Source of the DNA: Coriobacteriia bacterium
Lineage (GTDB): Bacteria; Actinomycetota; Coriobacteriia; Coriobacteriales; Atopobiaceae
Length of the DNA stretch: 64,000 bases
NCBI GenBank assembly: GCA_030530145.1
Contig: JAUMVN010000008.1
Location: forward strand, 1-64,000
Reading direction: 5' to 3'
A model generated the notes under the pieces. That model worked only from the letters and a program-made list of their open reading frames with translations, was not told the DNA's origin and did not search any database. The translations under genes were made by a program, and so were the position numbers. Below, piece by piece: positions 27,545 through 37,504 of this stretch. Every line of letters starts with the position of its first letter. Position 1 is the first letter of the stretch.

Positions 27545-30022
27545 ATGGTCTGGTCCGAATACCGTTATCTGGTTGTCGTCCTGCTGGCGGCGCTTCTCGT
27601 CCTGTATTGGGTCTTTAGGCATCTTGACTCCCTTCGCCAGGCAAGTGAGCGTAGGACCCGAGAAGAGATCGCGCTTATCGTCCTCGCCTCCGCGGTGGGA
27701 CTTGCGGCCGTTTACGGCAGGATCTATGCGCAGAAGGTGGGCTTCGCCTTCGGGGTGGGTGACATCAGTACCGACGTCATCGACCAGTACGTGCCCTTTT
27801 ACACGAACCTAGTCGAGCATATCCAGTCCGGGGCCTTCGGCTCTTGGAACTTCGACTACGGCCTGGGCGTGAACCTTCCTTCTTACCAGACGTGGCTCTA
27901 CGACCCCTTTAACCTGGTCCTCATTCCGCTCGTGTTGGTGCTCGGCATCGGTCGCCTGAGCCTTTCTTTGGCGCTCACCCAGTCGGTCAAAGTGCTTGTG
28001 TCGGCGCTGCTCTTCGACCACCTTCTTACGCGCTACTGCAGGATGCCGCTCGCGCGAGCCGCGGCGTCGGTGCTGTACGCGTTCTCGAGCTTCCTCATGC
28101 TCCTGGGCCAGCACTTCTTCCTGGGGAGCCTCTTCCCTATGCTCACGCTCGCCGTGCTCTGCTACGAGCTGTACCTGGAGCGGCAGTGCGTGCGCAGCTT
28201 CCTGTGCGTGACGGGCTCGGTCGCGGCCGTGCTCCTGTGGTCGGCCTACATCGCATGGATGGTGCTTCTCTTCTGCGCGATGTACCTGCTCTTGAGGATG
28301 CTCTATGTGCTCGAGGGGCGGGGTCCGCGCGCTTTCTTCCGGACACTGGGGCTTATGTTCCTGCCCGTTGCTTGCGGCGTGCTGCTGAGCGGCGTGCTGC
28401 TCGTGCCGTACGCGCTCTTCCTCACGCAAGAGACTGCCCGCACCTCGAGCGACGCGTCGATGGCGCAGAAGGTCCTCTCTCACCTGGGCTTCGTTAACGC
28501 GGACTGGGTGGGCGCCATCCTGAGCAGGCTGCTCGGGGGGAGCCTGATCAACGACGGCTGGAGCACCGAGCAGATGGTCTCCGACCTTGCGGACGTCTCG
28601 TATGCGGGAAGCTTCTCGCAGGAGTTCATCCAGCTCGGCTACTCGTGCGCGGCGCTCATGCTCCTCTCGCAGTTCGCGCACTGGGTGGCGACGGAGGTGG
28701 GCGGCCGCGCGCGGGCGCTTATCGTCGCCTCCGCCGCGCTCGTGCTCCTGTACTGCTTCAACCAGTTCCTGCCGACGCTCTTCACGGCGATGGTGCGCTT
28801 CCAGTACCGGAGCTCAGCTATCGTCGCCGTCCCGGCTTGCATCGCCCTGGCGGTCGCCATCGAGAAGCGTGTGGCGTGCGGGAAGGTCGCCTTCGTCCCG
28901 CTCGCCGTTTCCGCGCTCCTGACCTTGGTAATCATCGCCTGGTCTATGCGGCATGCCGTCACGGGCAAGCTCCCGTCGGCCGTCTTCGCCGCGGGAGCCG
29001 TCGCGGCCTTCGCGGCGCTGGTGGCCGGACGCAAGTTCCCGGCGTTCGAGGGAGCCGCAACGGTCGCGTTCATCGGCGTCGCGGTGGCCACGACCTTCTT
29101 CGACGGGTTCTACTGCACGAACAACCGCGGGCTTGTGCCGATCTCCGACTTCCCGTACACGCAAGGGGCGGAGGCCGACGCGGACACGCGCTCGGCGCTG
29201 TCTTCCCTCCTGGATTCCGATACCTCGATGTACCGCGTCGAGAAGACCTACCATGACCACTCTTTGGCGTCGGATAGCTTGCTGCAGGGGTATGCGGGCG
29301 CTTCGCAGTACAACAGCACCCTTGACGCTGATCTGCTGGAGTTCTACGACAAGCTCTGGCCGGAGGCCACCTGCTCCTGGCTCGTCTACACACAGATGTA
29401 CACCACTGACGCGGGGGTCGACCCCGCGGTGCTGAACCTGCTGGGTGTCCGTTATGTGCTCTCGCGCGACGCGCTCGATTTGCCGTGGATGGAGCTGGCT
29501 GAGCAGGAGGATGGCGTGCTGATTTATGAGGTCGCGGGGAGCGACTCGTTCCTCACGGTTCGCGGCTCGGTCGTCTCCGAGTCGGATGCCGATGCCCTTG
29601 GGTCGGCGGGGGAGCGTCGCGCGCTTCTCGCTGATGCGGTCATCGTGCCCGACGACGTGGCAAAGGCGTATGACGGTAAGCTCGGCGGATCGGGCGTCTG
29701 TTCGAGCGTGACGCAGTCGGGCGCGGGCGAGCTCTCCGGCACCGTTTCCGTCGACGGCGCCGCGGCCGCGTGCCTGCCCGTGCCGCACACGGGGACCTGG
29801 CACGTGTACGTCGACGGCGAGGAGGTCGAGACCTTCCGGGCCGATTACGGCTTCGTCGGGTTCGTCGTCGAGCCAGGGGAACACGAGTTCACGGCTGTCT
29901 ACCAAACCGAGGGTGCGAGCACGGGGGCGATGCTTTCGGTTGCCGGCGCCGTCGTGACCGCTGTGTGCGCGATCGCCTTGTGGCGCGTGGATAAGAAGCG
30001 CGTTTCCGCTGTGCCTGCCTAG
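27545..30022 (+). CDS. YfhO-family membrane protein
   Basis: An 825-residue polytopic protein with about a dozen hydrophobic helices over the first ~600 residues, a large extracytoplasmic domain, and a final helix near the C-terminus (AMLSVAGAVVTAVCAIALW) before a basic tail. DQYVPFYTNLVEHIQSGAFGSWNFDYGLG is the characteristic first loop of YfhO proteins, which are GT-C-like enzymes linked to glycosylation of lipoteichoic acid in Bacillus. ATG 27545 follows CGGGAG and begins just before the first helix, so I prefer it to GTG 27461. Next to a DPM1-like/DUF2304 pair, it probably transfers a sugar from a polyprenyl-phosphate donor to a wall polymer outside the cell. Confidence 0.9.
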   Translation: MVWSEYRYLVVVLLAALLVLYWVFRHLDSLRQASERRTREEIALIVLASAVGLAAVYGRIYAQKVGFAFGVGDISTDVIDQYVPFYTNLVEHIQSGAFGSWNFDYGLGVNLPSYQTWLYDPFNLVLIPLVLVLGIGRLSLSLALTQSVKVLVSALLFDHLLTRYCRMPLARAAASVLYAFSSFLMLLGQHFFLGSLFPMLTLAVLCYELYLERQCVRSFLCVTGSVAAVLLWSAYIAWMVLLFCAMYLLLRMLYVLEGRGPRAFFRTLGLMFLPVACGVLLSGVLLVPYALFLTQETARTSSDASMAQKVLSHLGFVNADWVGAILSRLLGGSLINDGWSTEQMVSDLADVSYAGSFSQEFIQLGYSCAALMLLSQFAHWVATEVGGRARALIVASAALVLLYCFNQFLPTLFTAMVRFQYRSSAIVAVPACIALAVAIEKRVACGKVAFVPLAVSALLTLVIIAWSMRHAVTGKLPSAVFAAGAVAAFAALVAGRKFPAFEGAATVAFIGVAVATTFFDGFYCTNNRGLVPISDFPYTQGAEADADTRSALSSLLDSDTSMYRVEKTYHDHSLASDSLLQGYAGASQYNSTLDADLLEFYDKLWPEATCSWLVYTQMYTTDAGVDPAVLNLLGVRYVLSRDALDLPWMELAEQEDGVLIYEVAGSDSFLTVRGSVVSESDADALGSAGERRALLADAVIVPDDVAKAYDGKLGGSGVCSSVTQSGAGELSGTVSVDGAAAACLPVPHTGTWHVYVDGEEVETFRADYGFVGFVVEPGEHEFTAVYQTEGASTGAMLSVAGAVVTAVCAIALWRVDKKRVSAVPA

Positions 30023-30133
30023 GCGCGCTTCTTGCCGTGGATTCGGTGGGGAAGAAGACCGCCGGGGTGGCCGCGCTTTGAGCAATGACTTAAACTATCT
30101 TTATCTATTTTGCAATTCGTCCTATGGAGCGAC

Positions 30134-31477
30134 ATGGTTTTGAATCGCTTGGCAAGAAACTCCGTCTGCGCCGCGGCCATCGCCGCTGGGCTCGCGCTCG
30201 GATGCCCGATGGGCGCTTATGCCGATACCGCTTCCGACCTCGTCTCCGCGCGCCAGAGCCTCGAGGAGATTGGCGCGTCCGTAGAGGCGCTCGCCGGCGA
30301 CCTTGACGGCCTGGCCACCGAGCTGGAGAACACCGACTACGAGATTATGGTCAAGGACCAGAAGCTCACTCAGAACAAGGCTGCGCTCGCGTCGTACGTG
30401 TCCGAGGAGTACAAGGACGGCGGCTCCACGCTGCTCACGGTGCTTCTTGGCTCCACGTCCATCGATGACGTGATCTCCCGCATCCATTACGTTCAGAAGC
30501 TCTCGAACGCCCAGGCGGACGCTATCGCCGAGATTGACCAGGCGAAGACCGAGCTTGAGGAGCGCAAGGCCTACCAGCAGGGCATGGTCGACGACACGCA
30601 GTCCAAGCTCGACGCGCTGAATACCCAGCGCGAGGCCGCCGCAGCTCTGGTCAATTCCCTGAGCGAGGAGGCCAAGGCCCAGCTCGCGGAGGAGGCCAAG
30701 CAGAACTCGACGCTCAACGTGGCGCTCGAGCAGAGCAAGCAGGCCTCGACCACCACCACGGCTGCCGACTCCTCGACCGCGCGCGAGGCCAGTGAGAGCA
30801 TCAAGAAAGACAGTTCGTCCGACAGCTCGAATACGGGCGAGCAGGATAGCAAGCAGGATTCTGATAGCGGCAACAGCGGCGACGACAACTCGGATACCCA
30901 CAACACGCAGCGCGAGGATACGAATACCGGTGGCGACACCGACTACTCGAGCCGTTCGCGCGACTATTCGATCTACAACGTCTCGTGGGGCGGGGACACC
31001 GAGTATATCTCGAGGCTGGCCGCCAAGGCTGCATCGGTGGGCAGCGGCTCAAACTATTTTATCGCGTGGGACAACGAGCTCTGTCGCGTGATCGTGTTCC
31101 AGCGCAGCGGCGGCGGCTGGTCTGCTGTCAAACTCTGGAACTGCAACGGCGCGAGGAACACCTACTCCGGCGCCTGGTCCGTTGTTCACCGCCAGATCTG
31201 CAACTGGGCCGACGAGTACTTCGGCCAGGGCTACAACGACTGGTCGACCTGCTTCATCGAGTCGTACACCAGCGATAGCCTGGGCCACCTGCGCTATATT
31301 CCCGGCGCCGGCTACGAGGACTGCGCCTCCATCCACTCCACCGGCTACTCGGAGACCGGCTGGGGCAACACCGGCTGTTGCGGTCTTACCTGGGACAATG
31401 CGAAGTGGGTTTATGACAACGTGCCGGACGGGTCGACGGTGTACGTGTTTCGGTTCAGCGACGGGCGGGTGTTCTAA
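30134..31477 (+). CDS. Secreted coiled-coil protein with degenerate L,D-transpeptidase-like end
   Basis: ATG 30134, 4-5 bases after GGAG, gives a signal peptide ending GAYADT (about residue 31). Residues ~32-215 are coiled coil like the N-terminal domain of PcsB-type hydrolase regulators (SARQSLEEIGASVEALAGDL, SYVSEEYKDGGSTLLTVLLG, YVQKLSNAQADAIAEIDQAK). A Ser/Thr/Asp-rich linker follows to about residue 275. The last ~165 residues end in ASIHSTGYSETGWGNTGCC, then GLTWDNAKWVYDNVPDGSTVYVF. This resembles the end of a YkuD L,D-transpeptidase, but the usual SHGC-R signature is NTGCC-G: the cysteine is kept while the adjacent His and the Arg are lost. It may bind or modify peptidoglycan in a changed way, or be inactive. 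A strong terminator follows. Confidence 0.82.
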   Translation: MVLNRLARNSVCAAAIAAGLALGCPMGAYADTASDLVSARQSLEEIGASVEALAGDLDGLATELENTDYEIMVKDQKLTQNKAALASYVSEEYKDGGSTLLTVLLGSTSIDDVISRIHYVQKLSNAQADAIAEIDQAKTELEERKAYQQGMVDDTQSKLDALNTQREAAAALVNSLSEEAKAQLAEEAKQNSTLNVALEQSKQASTTTTAADSSTAREASESIKKDSSSDSSNTGEQDSKQDSDSGNSGDDNSDTHNTQREDTNTGGDTDYSSRSRDYSIYNVSWGGDTEYISRLAAKAASVGSGSNYFIAWDNELCRVIVFQRSGGGWSAVKLWNCNGARNTYSGAWSVVHRQICNWADEYFGQGYNDWSTCFIESYTSDSLGHLRYIPGAGYEDCASIHSTGYSETGWGNTGCCGLTWDNAKWVYDNVPDGSTVYVFRFSDGRVF

Positions 31478-31515
31478 TCAGGAGCGTCGTCTTCGTATAT
31501 CGACGCATATGATTG

Positions 31516-31550
31516 GGGCCGGCCCGCATCGCAGCGGGCCGGCCCTTCTT
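31516..31550. terminator. Terminator after the coiled-coil wall protein
   Basis: A perfect 12-bp stem GGGCCGGCCCGC / GCGGGCCGGCCC with an ATCGCA loop is followed by TTCTTATT. It lies between convergent genes. Confidence 0.88.
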
Positions 31551-33483
31551 ATTGACTTAGCTTGTAGTAGCCGTCAGATTGGCTGAACGAGGGACTGAAC
31601 GAGGGGTCGACGAAGTTGCCTCCAAGCTCACCTTCGACGATTTCCGGGGACAACGTCTGGGGCTCCTCTCGCAATAGCGACTTCGGTGAGTTCAGGCGTG
31701 CCGTTGCGTAGGGCATGTAGAGGTTTCTCTTACCCTTGCTCCATGCGATTGCGAACGCATCGAGAAGGTCTTTCCTGCTCATGTTCTGTGGATCCAGACC
31801 GATTTCCTCCGCGGTGTCGACGCGGACGAGGCAACATTCGGGATTTCCCACAACGGCATCCATGGGCCGCTCCGAGCGACCGACGTAGCCGCCGTCCTGT
31901 TCCGGGAGCAGTTTCAGAAGCTTGAGGACTGATCCGTTGGGGGTGACGACGGAGCTCGCATAATCGAAGAGCCCGTCTTGCCTGATGACGCGTGGAGAGA
32001 CCGAGAACATGTCGTCGCGTGTGGCGTGACTGACCAGGGTCGTGAGTTCATCCAAGGTGAGGTCGTGTTTAGGCGAAATGAAGAGCACGAGCCGTATCGC
32101 CGATAGTTTCTCGGAGGCATTCGACTTTTCGTTGTATGCGGCTAAGGTCTTCTCGGTTATTTCAGAAGGCTGTCCTGGCTCACAAATCACCTTGATCACA
32201 GGTAAGGGGGAGGGGACATCAAATTGTGCCCTGTACGTGAAGAAAGCCCTGCCCCTCTCTACCGTTCCGTCAATGCCTGTCCTATCGAGGTGATCCTGGA
32301 TCGCCTTTGCCCCTGCGTTTTGTGCGTAGCTTTTCTGCGCAGGGTTGCCGGCCGTCGAGCCAGAGTGGATTCTCCAGTGGTAGAGGACCTCGGGGATATG
32401 CACCACCGGTTCGCCAAGCTCGGCGATCTTGAACGACATGTCGTAATCCTGCGCGCCTTCAACGTCTTTGCCTGAGGGGGCAACCTTCGCAAGAAGGTTG
32501 CGACGGACGGTGAGCCAATGGATGATGTAGTTGTTCGAAAGAAGGAAGTCCTCGTTATAGTCGGGCTTGAAGAGAGGCAGCGATGGGCGGTCCTCCTCGT
32601 CGATGTTGTCCTCATCGCAGTACAGCATGCCTGGCTTTACGTCGGCGGCATTAATCTTCTTGACCATTCGAGCCAGGGCATAGGGTTCTACGGTGTCGTC
32701 ATGGTCGTAGAAACTCACGTATTCTCCGGCGCAATGTTTAAGGCCAAGGTTTGTGTTACCGGTTATGCCGAGGTTCTCGGGGGTGTCGATGACCTTGATG
32801 CGCGGGTCGGCACACTGGGCGAAAACGCCGCGCATGGCCTCGTCCTCGGGTGACGCGTTGACGACGACAAGCTCCCAGTTGGTGTAGGTCTGCTCGAGAA
32901 TGCTTTCGAGCATCTTCTTCAGGAAGACGGGCGGCGTCTTATACGCCGGTGTCACGATGCTCATAAGAGGGCCGTCGGAGGGTGTGGGCTCTGCGGCGAG
33001 CGCGGCCCTCTGCCTGTTGAGCCAAGCCGGGTAGTCCTCATCGACAGAGGCGTTTGCGATGATTTGTCCGTACTCCTCTATGGCCGCCTCCTGCACGCTT
33101 CGTCCGATGGCCAGGCGGCTTTTGCCACAGGTGAGAAGTAGACGCTTCTCGTCGGTTGAGGCAAGAACCGAGTATTCGTCTACGGACCACATGTCCGATG
33201 CGATTACGTGGTTATGCTCAGCGAGCTTGACGGGTTTGATGAAGCGTGCGCCGCTCGGCAGGTAGCGCCTGTTCCCGCGGAGCGATAGGCAATGAAGTCT
33301 GGGGCTTGCGGACATGGATTCGTTTCGAAAGAGCAAGATATCCCAATAATAAGAGCTTGGCCCCTCAGAGAACTCCCCCTCTGCGCTTCTCACGCACCTG
33401 ACGAACCGAAGGGCTACTCTGTTTTGGATCTCAACATCGCTCAGCGGCTGATTCTCCAGGACTTCATCGATCGAGTTGGCCAT
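31549..33483 (-). CDS. Large family 2 glycosyltransferase
   Basis: A 644-residue protein starting at ATG 33483 behind AAGGAGCGGT; an upstream in-frame ATG at 33585 has no ribosome site. The first ~170 residues are an unassigned N-terminal region. A GT2 domain follows: PLMSIVTPAYKTPPVFLKKMLESIL, ELVVVNASPEDEAM, NTNLGLKHCAGEYVSFYDHDDTVEP with the metal motif, and MLYCDEDNIDE. The last ~230 residues form a second region with PECCLVRVDTAEEIGL, as in O-antigen biosynthesis proteins of the RgpF/WsaE neighbourhood. Codon use is noticeably less GC-biased than in the rml genes, suggesting recent acquisition. It is divergent from the phase-variable CotH gene. Confidence 0.88.
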   Translation of the reverse strand: MANSIDEVLENQPLSDVEIQNRVALRFVRCVRSAEGEFSEGPSSYYWDILLFRNESMSASPRLHCLSLRGNRRYLPSGARFIKPVKLAEHNHVIASDMWSVDEYSVLASTDEKRLLLTCGKSRLAIGRSVQEAAIEEYGQIIANASVDEDYPAWLNRQRAALAAEPTPSDGPLMSIVTPAYKTPPVFLKKMLESILEQTYTNWELVVVNASPEDEAMRGVFAQCADPRIKVIDTPENLGITGNTNLGLKHCAGEYVSFYDHDDTVEPYALARMVKKINAADVKPGMLYCDEDNIDEEDRPSLPLFKPDYNEDFLLSNNYIIHWLTVRRNLLAKVAPSGKDVEGAQDYDMSFKIAELGEPVVHIPEVLYHWRIHSGSTAGNPAQKSYAQNAGAKAIQDHLDRTGIDGTVERGRAFFTYRAQFDVPSPLPVIKVICEPGQPSEITEKTLAAYNEKSNASEKLSAIRLVLFISPKHDLTLDELTTLVSHATRDDMFSVSPRVIRQDGLFDYASSVVTPNGSVLKLLKLLPEQDGGYVGRSERPMDAVVGNPECCLVRVDTAEEIGLDPQNMSRKDLLDAFAIAWSKGKRNLYMPYATARLNSPKSLLREEPQTLSPEIVEGELGGNFVDPSFSPSFSQSDGYYKLSQ

Positions 33484-33701
33484 ACCGCTCCTTGGTCGCC
33501 GTTGCTTTTGGGCTAAATCATCATAGCTAATACGGCGGCCTCGACTCGAGGCCTCTTGCCTCAGCCGTGAGGCTTCAGAGTTCATTCTGACTGGGCGGCT
33601 TAAAGCATCTTGTAAATTTCATCCGTCTGAGATCTCCGTGGATATATATTCTTTTCAGTTTGTTTGAGCTTGTTTTGCGAATCTTCTACACGGGGGGTCC
33701 C

Positions 33702-36700
33702 ATGATAGGTGAGCTGAGTACTGCACGGCGTTGTGTGTATGCCGGTCTTGCGATCGGTGCTTCTCTGACTTTTTTGACTGCAAGTCCAATCCCTGCTTTG
33801 GCATCGGTTGCGGGGGGGGGCAGCTCTCGATGCCGTAGGGACTGTTTCGACTACCGACAGCGGCCAGCCTGATTCTACCGATGAAACGGACATCGGTATC
33901 GATTCTGCCGCCTTGGATGAATCAGGCGATTTGAATGTTGGTGGTGAGGTAGCCGCTATCGAGAGTGTTGCTAGTGGTGATGCGGCTTTGAATTCCGATG
34001 ACGTCGTTAAGCCGTCTGACGATAGCGGGGAAGCGTCTGAAGATGAACAGCCCTCTTCCGATGTAATGACCGATGGCGATGGCGCCGAACACAACATGTC
34101 TGTCGATGGCGCGACTGCTGCCGTCAAGGCTCAAGCGACGCCTTGTGTCGCAGCAGAGCCTGCCGTTTCTCCTGCGAATGACGCCGAATACGGTCCCGCC
34201 CAATCTTCGACCCATGCCAAGGGCTGGGATGGCGACAACTATTACGACGGCTCTGATGGTGTCTACACAGGCTGGGTCGTCGATGACCACGAGGGCAATC
34301 TTGAGAGGTACTGGGTCGAGTCCGGCAAGCTGTGGCGCGACGGCCTCAAGCGCGCCTCGCTCGGGTACTGGTTCTATTCCCTGTCCAGTGGCCGCGTGCT
34401 GCGGGGGACTTTCTCTGACGGCGAGCTCGTGTATCTTGCCGACAACGACGGGCGGCTCGCCGGCGGCGAGAACGGCGGTTGGGTTGTTTCGAGGGATTAC
34501 GGGCAAGGTCTGCAGCGTTATTACATCGACGCTGATGCGCATGCTGCGGTTGTCGGCTACTCCTCGGAAGGTTACGCCCACTTCACCACCTCTAAGGGTT
34601 ATACGCTGCGGGGTGTCCAGAAGTCCGGAGACGTCGTTTACGCGGCCGACAACGACGGCAGGCTCGGCGGCGGGCGTTCCGGCTGGGTCGTCAGCTCAGA
34701 CTTCGGCCAGGGTCTGCAGCGCTATTGGTTCGAGGGGGACGGCACCCTCAGGGTTGGATATTCCGAGGACGGCTGGGCCCACTACACCACGTCGGAGGGC
34801 TTTGTCTTGCGCGGTGCCCTCAAGACTACCGACGGCAGCATGTACTACGCCGACAACGACGGAAAGCTCAAGAACTCTGGCTGGCTCGTGACCTCCGGCT
34901 TCGGCCAGGGCCTGCAGCGCTATTGGTTCGCCAACAACAAGGTCGCTTCTGAAGGCCTTTATCAGACCGGTTCCTCGTCGTGGACGTACGCCACGAGCAA
35001 CGGCTACGTCCTGCGCGGGGCTCTTGCCAAGGGCGCGCTCGTCTACCTTGCGGACAACGACGGCCTGGTCGCCGGCGGCGCCAAGGGCGGCTGGGTCGTG
35101 AGCTCGGCTTATGGCCAGGGGCTTCAGCGTTACTGGATCGAGGCGGATGAGCACGCCGCGAAGGTCGGTTACTCGACGAACGGCTGGGCGCACTACACCA
35201 CGAGCAGCGGCTACGTCCTGCGCGGCGTCTACAAGGACGGAGACGTCGTCTACGCCGCCGACAACGACGGCAGGCTCGGCGGCGGGCGGTCCGGCTGGGT
35301 CGTCAGCTCAGACTTCGGCCAGGGCCTGCAGCGCTACTGGTTCGAGGAGGACGGCACCCTGAAGGTCGGTTACTCTTTGGGTGGCTGGGACCATTACACC
35401 ACCTCGGAGGGATACGTTGCTCGCGGAAAGTATCGGGCTTCTGACGGCAGCTTCTATCTTGCGGATAACGACGGTAAGCTCGAGTCTCCGGGCTGGCATG
35501 TGACCTCGGCTTACGACGGCAGCATTCAGCGCTACTACATCGATAACACGACTCATGCGGCGAAGACGGGTCTCTTCCAGGTGTCGGGCGACTGGTATTT
35601 TGGCCTCTACGATACGGGTTATGAGCTCCGCGGGCGTGAGTGGCTCGACGGCGCCTACTATTACGGTGATAATGACGGTAAGTTAGTTCCCGCTTTGAGC
35701 GCCTCGATTGCTTCCGAGGACGGCTCCGCCGCGATATCGACCGCAAAGTTCATTAACGGCGAGGCTTGGCTCTTCCTTCCCGCCAACGCACATTACTCAT
35801 CGTTGAGCCTCTCTGCCCAGAAGTTCGGCGACGCGTCCGAGGCTCAGGTCTCTTTCGACGGCGGCAAGACATGGGTGGATCCCTCAGCGGGCCCGCTCAA
35901 CCTTTCGACCTTGGCCGAGTCTTCCGGCGTGCGCACCATTCTGGTCAGGGCTTCCAGCCGTGCCGCTTCGCATAAGGTCAACATCATGCGCTCCTCCAGC
36001 GTCGCGTCTCTCTTCATCTCGAGCGATGACGTTGTGAACAAGGGGAGGCACTACATCGAGTCCGACCCTGACCACAAGCTCTCCGCCACGGGCGCGCTTC
36101 TTATGGTCGGGGCCGACGGTTCGGTTGTTTATGACGGCAAGCTGAGCCAGATCAAGGGCCGTGGTAACGGTACCTGGATGTGCTCGAAGAAGAGCTATCA
36201 GATCAAGCTCGACAAGAAGTGCGACCTCACGGAGTCCGGGAACAAGGAGAACAAGGCCAAGATCTGGACATTGATCACGGACCGCTTTGATGTCTCCTCC
36301 TCGCGCGACGTGATCGCTTATCACCTGGCGCAGCAGTTCGGGGTCGCGAGCGCCGTTGACTACCGATTCGTGAACCTCTACTACGACGGTGACTACCGCG
36401 GCACCTATCTTGTTTGCGAGAAGGTCCAGATCAACGGTGGCCGCGTGGACATCACCGACCTCGAGGAGCAGAGCGAGAAGCTCAACGGCGATCTTTCCTC
36501 GAAATCGCTGGCGCTTGGAAACAACTCCTACGGTTATGAGCTTAAGTATGCCCAGGGCATGAGCGATCCTTCCGACATCTCCGGCGGATACCTCTTCGAG
36601 CATGAGTATGCCTACGAGCGCTATTCCGGGGAGAGCGCTTACTTTAGCGTCGAGGTTTCCGGGGACGGCGAGATTCAGCACTTCGTCTGCAAGGCTCCCG

Positions 36701-37308
36701 AGGTCTGGTCCTATGCTCAGGCGAATTACCTGAGCTGCCTCGTGCAGGATCTCTTTGATGCTGCGAGGAACGGCGGGGTGGTTCCGAACTGGCGCGGCAG
36801 CTCGCGCGCCGGCAAGCGCACCGATCAGATCCTGGATGTTGATTCTCTTGCCAACGTCTACTGGGTCAACGAGATCATGAAGAACCGCGACGGCTACGTG
36901 TATTCCTCCGGCTACCTCTACAAAGACTCCGATTCCTCGGGTAACGGAAAGCTCACTTTTGGCCCAGCGTGTGACTTCGACCTTTCTTCCGGCAATACCG
37001 TTGGCAACGTCTGGGACTCTAGTCTGCTTGACACCGAGGGTTGGTGGACGCGTGAGAGCGGTATTGTGTGTAATCTTATTATGAACGACCCGTACGTTTA
37101 TGCGGCCGTGCAGCGTGCGAAGAGCCGCGTGATCGCCGCTGCTCGCAACTATCTTAACGGTGGCGCTCTCGCGACCGATATGGGCAACGCCGAGGGCGCT
37201 ATCGCGATGAACCTCAAGGCCTGGCCCGGGCTTTATGAGACCAACGAGACCTGGTCGGACGTGCGTAGTTGGCTTAACCAGCGGCTTGATTGGATTGAGC
37301 GGAACTAG
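33702..37308 (+). CDS. Repeat-anchored CotH surface protein, out of frame at a G9 tract
   Basis: ATG 33702 follows GGGGGG and opens a clear signal peptide (MIGELSTARRCVYAGLAIGA..., cleavage after IPALA). That frame ends within 25 codons, at 33872. The mature protein continues one base later: frame +1 from 33811 to TAG 37308 (about 1,165 residues). The two frames meet at nine G residues, 33812-33820; with eight or eleven G the signal peptide would join ...AGGAALDAVGTVSTTDS. The mature part has an acidic linker, seven surface repeats (LERYW, LQRYY, LQRYW and IQRYY signatures), and a CotH domain with IKGRGNGTW, SYQIKLDKK, DYRGTYLVCEKVQINGGRVDI, and CDFDLSSGN where the usual Trp is Cys. As assembled the product would not be exported. 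Phase variation is the favoured reading; a fixed mutation or homopolymer sequencing error are the alternatives. Confidence 0.85.
33812..33820 (+). repeat. G9 homopolymer, candidate slipped-strand switch
   Basis: Nine consecutive G residues lie directly after the signal-peptide cleavage region of the CotH surface gene. It is the longest single-base run I found in the window. Loss of one G (or gain of two) restores the frame. It is a repeat of the kind used for phase variation by strand slippage. Confidence 0.8.
34630..35346 (+). repeat. In-frame near-identical 100-bp direct repeats inside CotH gene
   Basis: The stretch from 34630 to about 34733 (…GACAACGACGGCAGGCTCGG… onward) recurs from 35242 to about 35345 with only a few base changes. 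The copies start 612 bp apart, an exact multiple of three. Recombination between them would add or remove 204 codons, about three surface repeats, without a frameshift. Confidence 0.7.
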
Positions 37309-37326
37309 GCAGCTGGCTGCTTGCTA

Positions 37327-37366
37327 AGAAGGACCGATCACGCCAAGAGGCGAGGTCGGTCCTTCT
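37327..37366 (+). terminator. Terminator after the CotH gene
   Basis: An 11-bp stem AGAAGGACCGA / TCGGTCCTTCT with an 18-base loop is followed by TGTGT. It separates the surface-protein gene from desulfoferrodoxin. Confidence 0.75.
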
Positions 37367-37504
37367 TGTGTGAGGGGAAGCGCTTTGAGATGGAGCGGCG
37401 CATTTGATGGTTGCGTTAGGCGGTTTCGAAACGGTATTTATACATCGGCAACGGGTATCCCTCCAATAACGCGGCCTGTTATGTCCGAGAAGAAAGGGAT
37501 TCCT

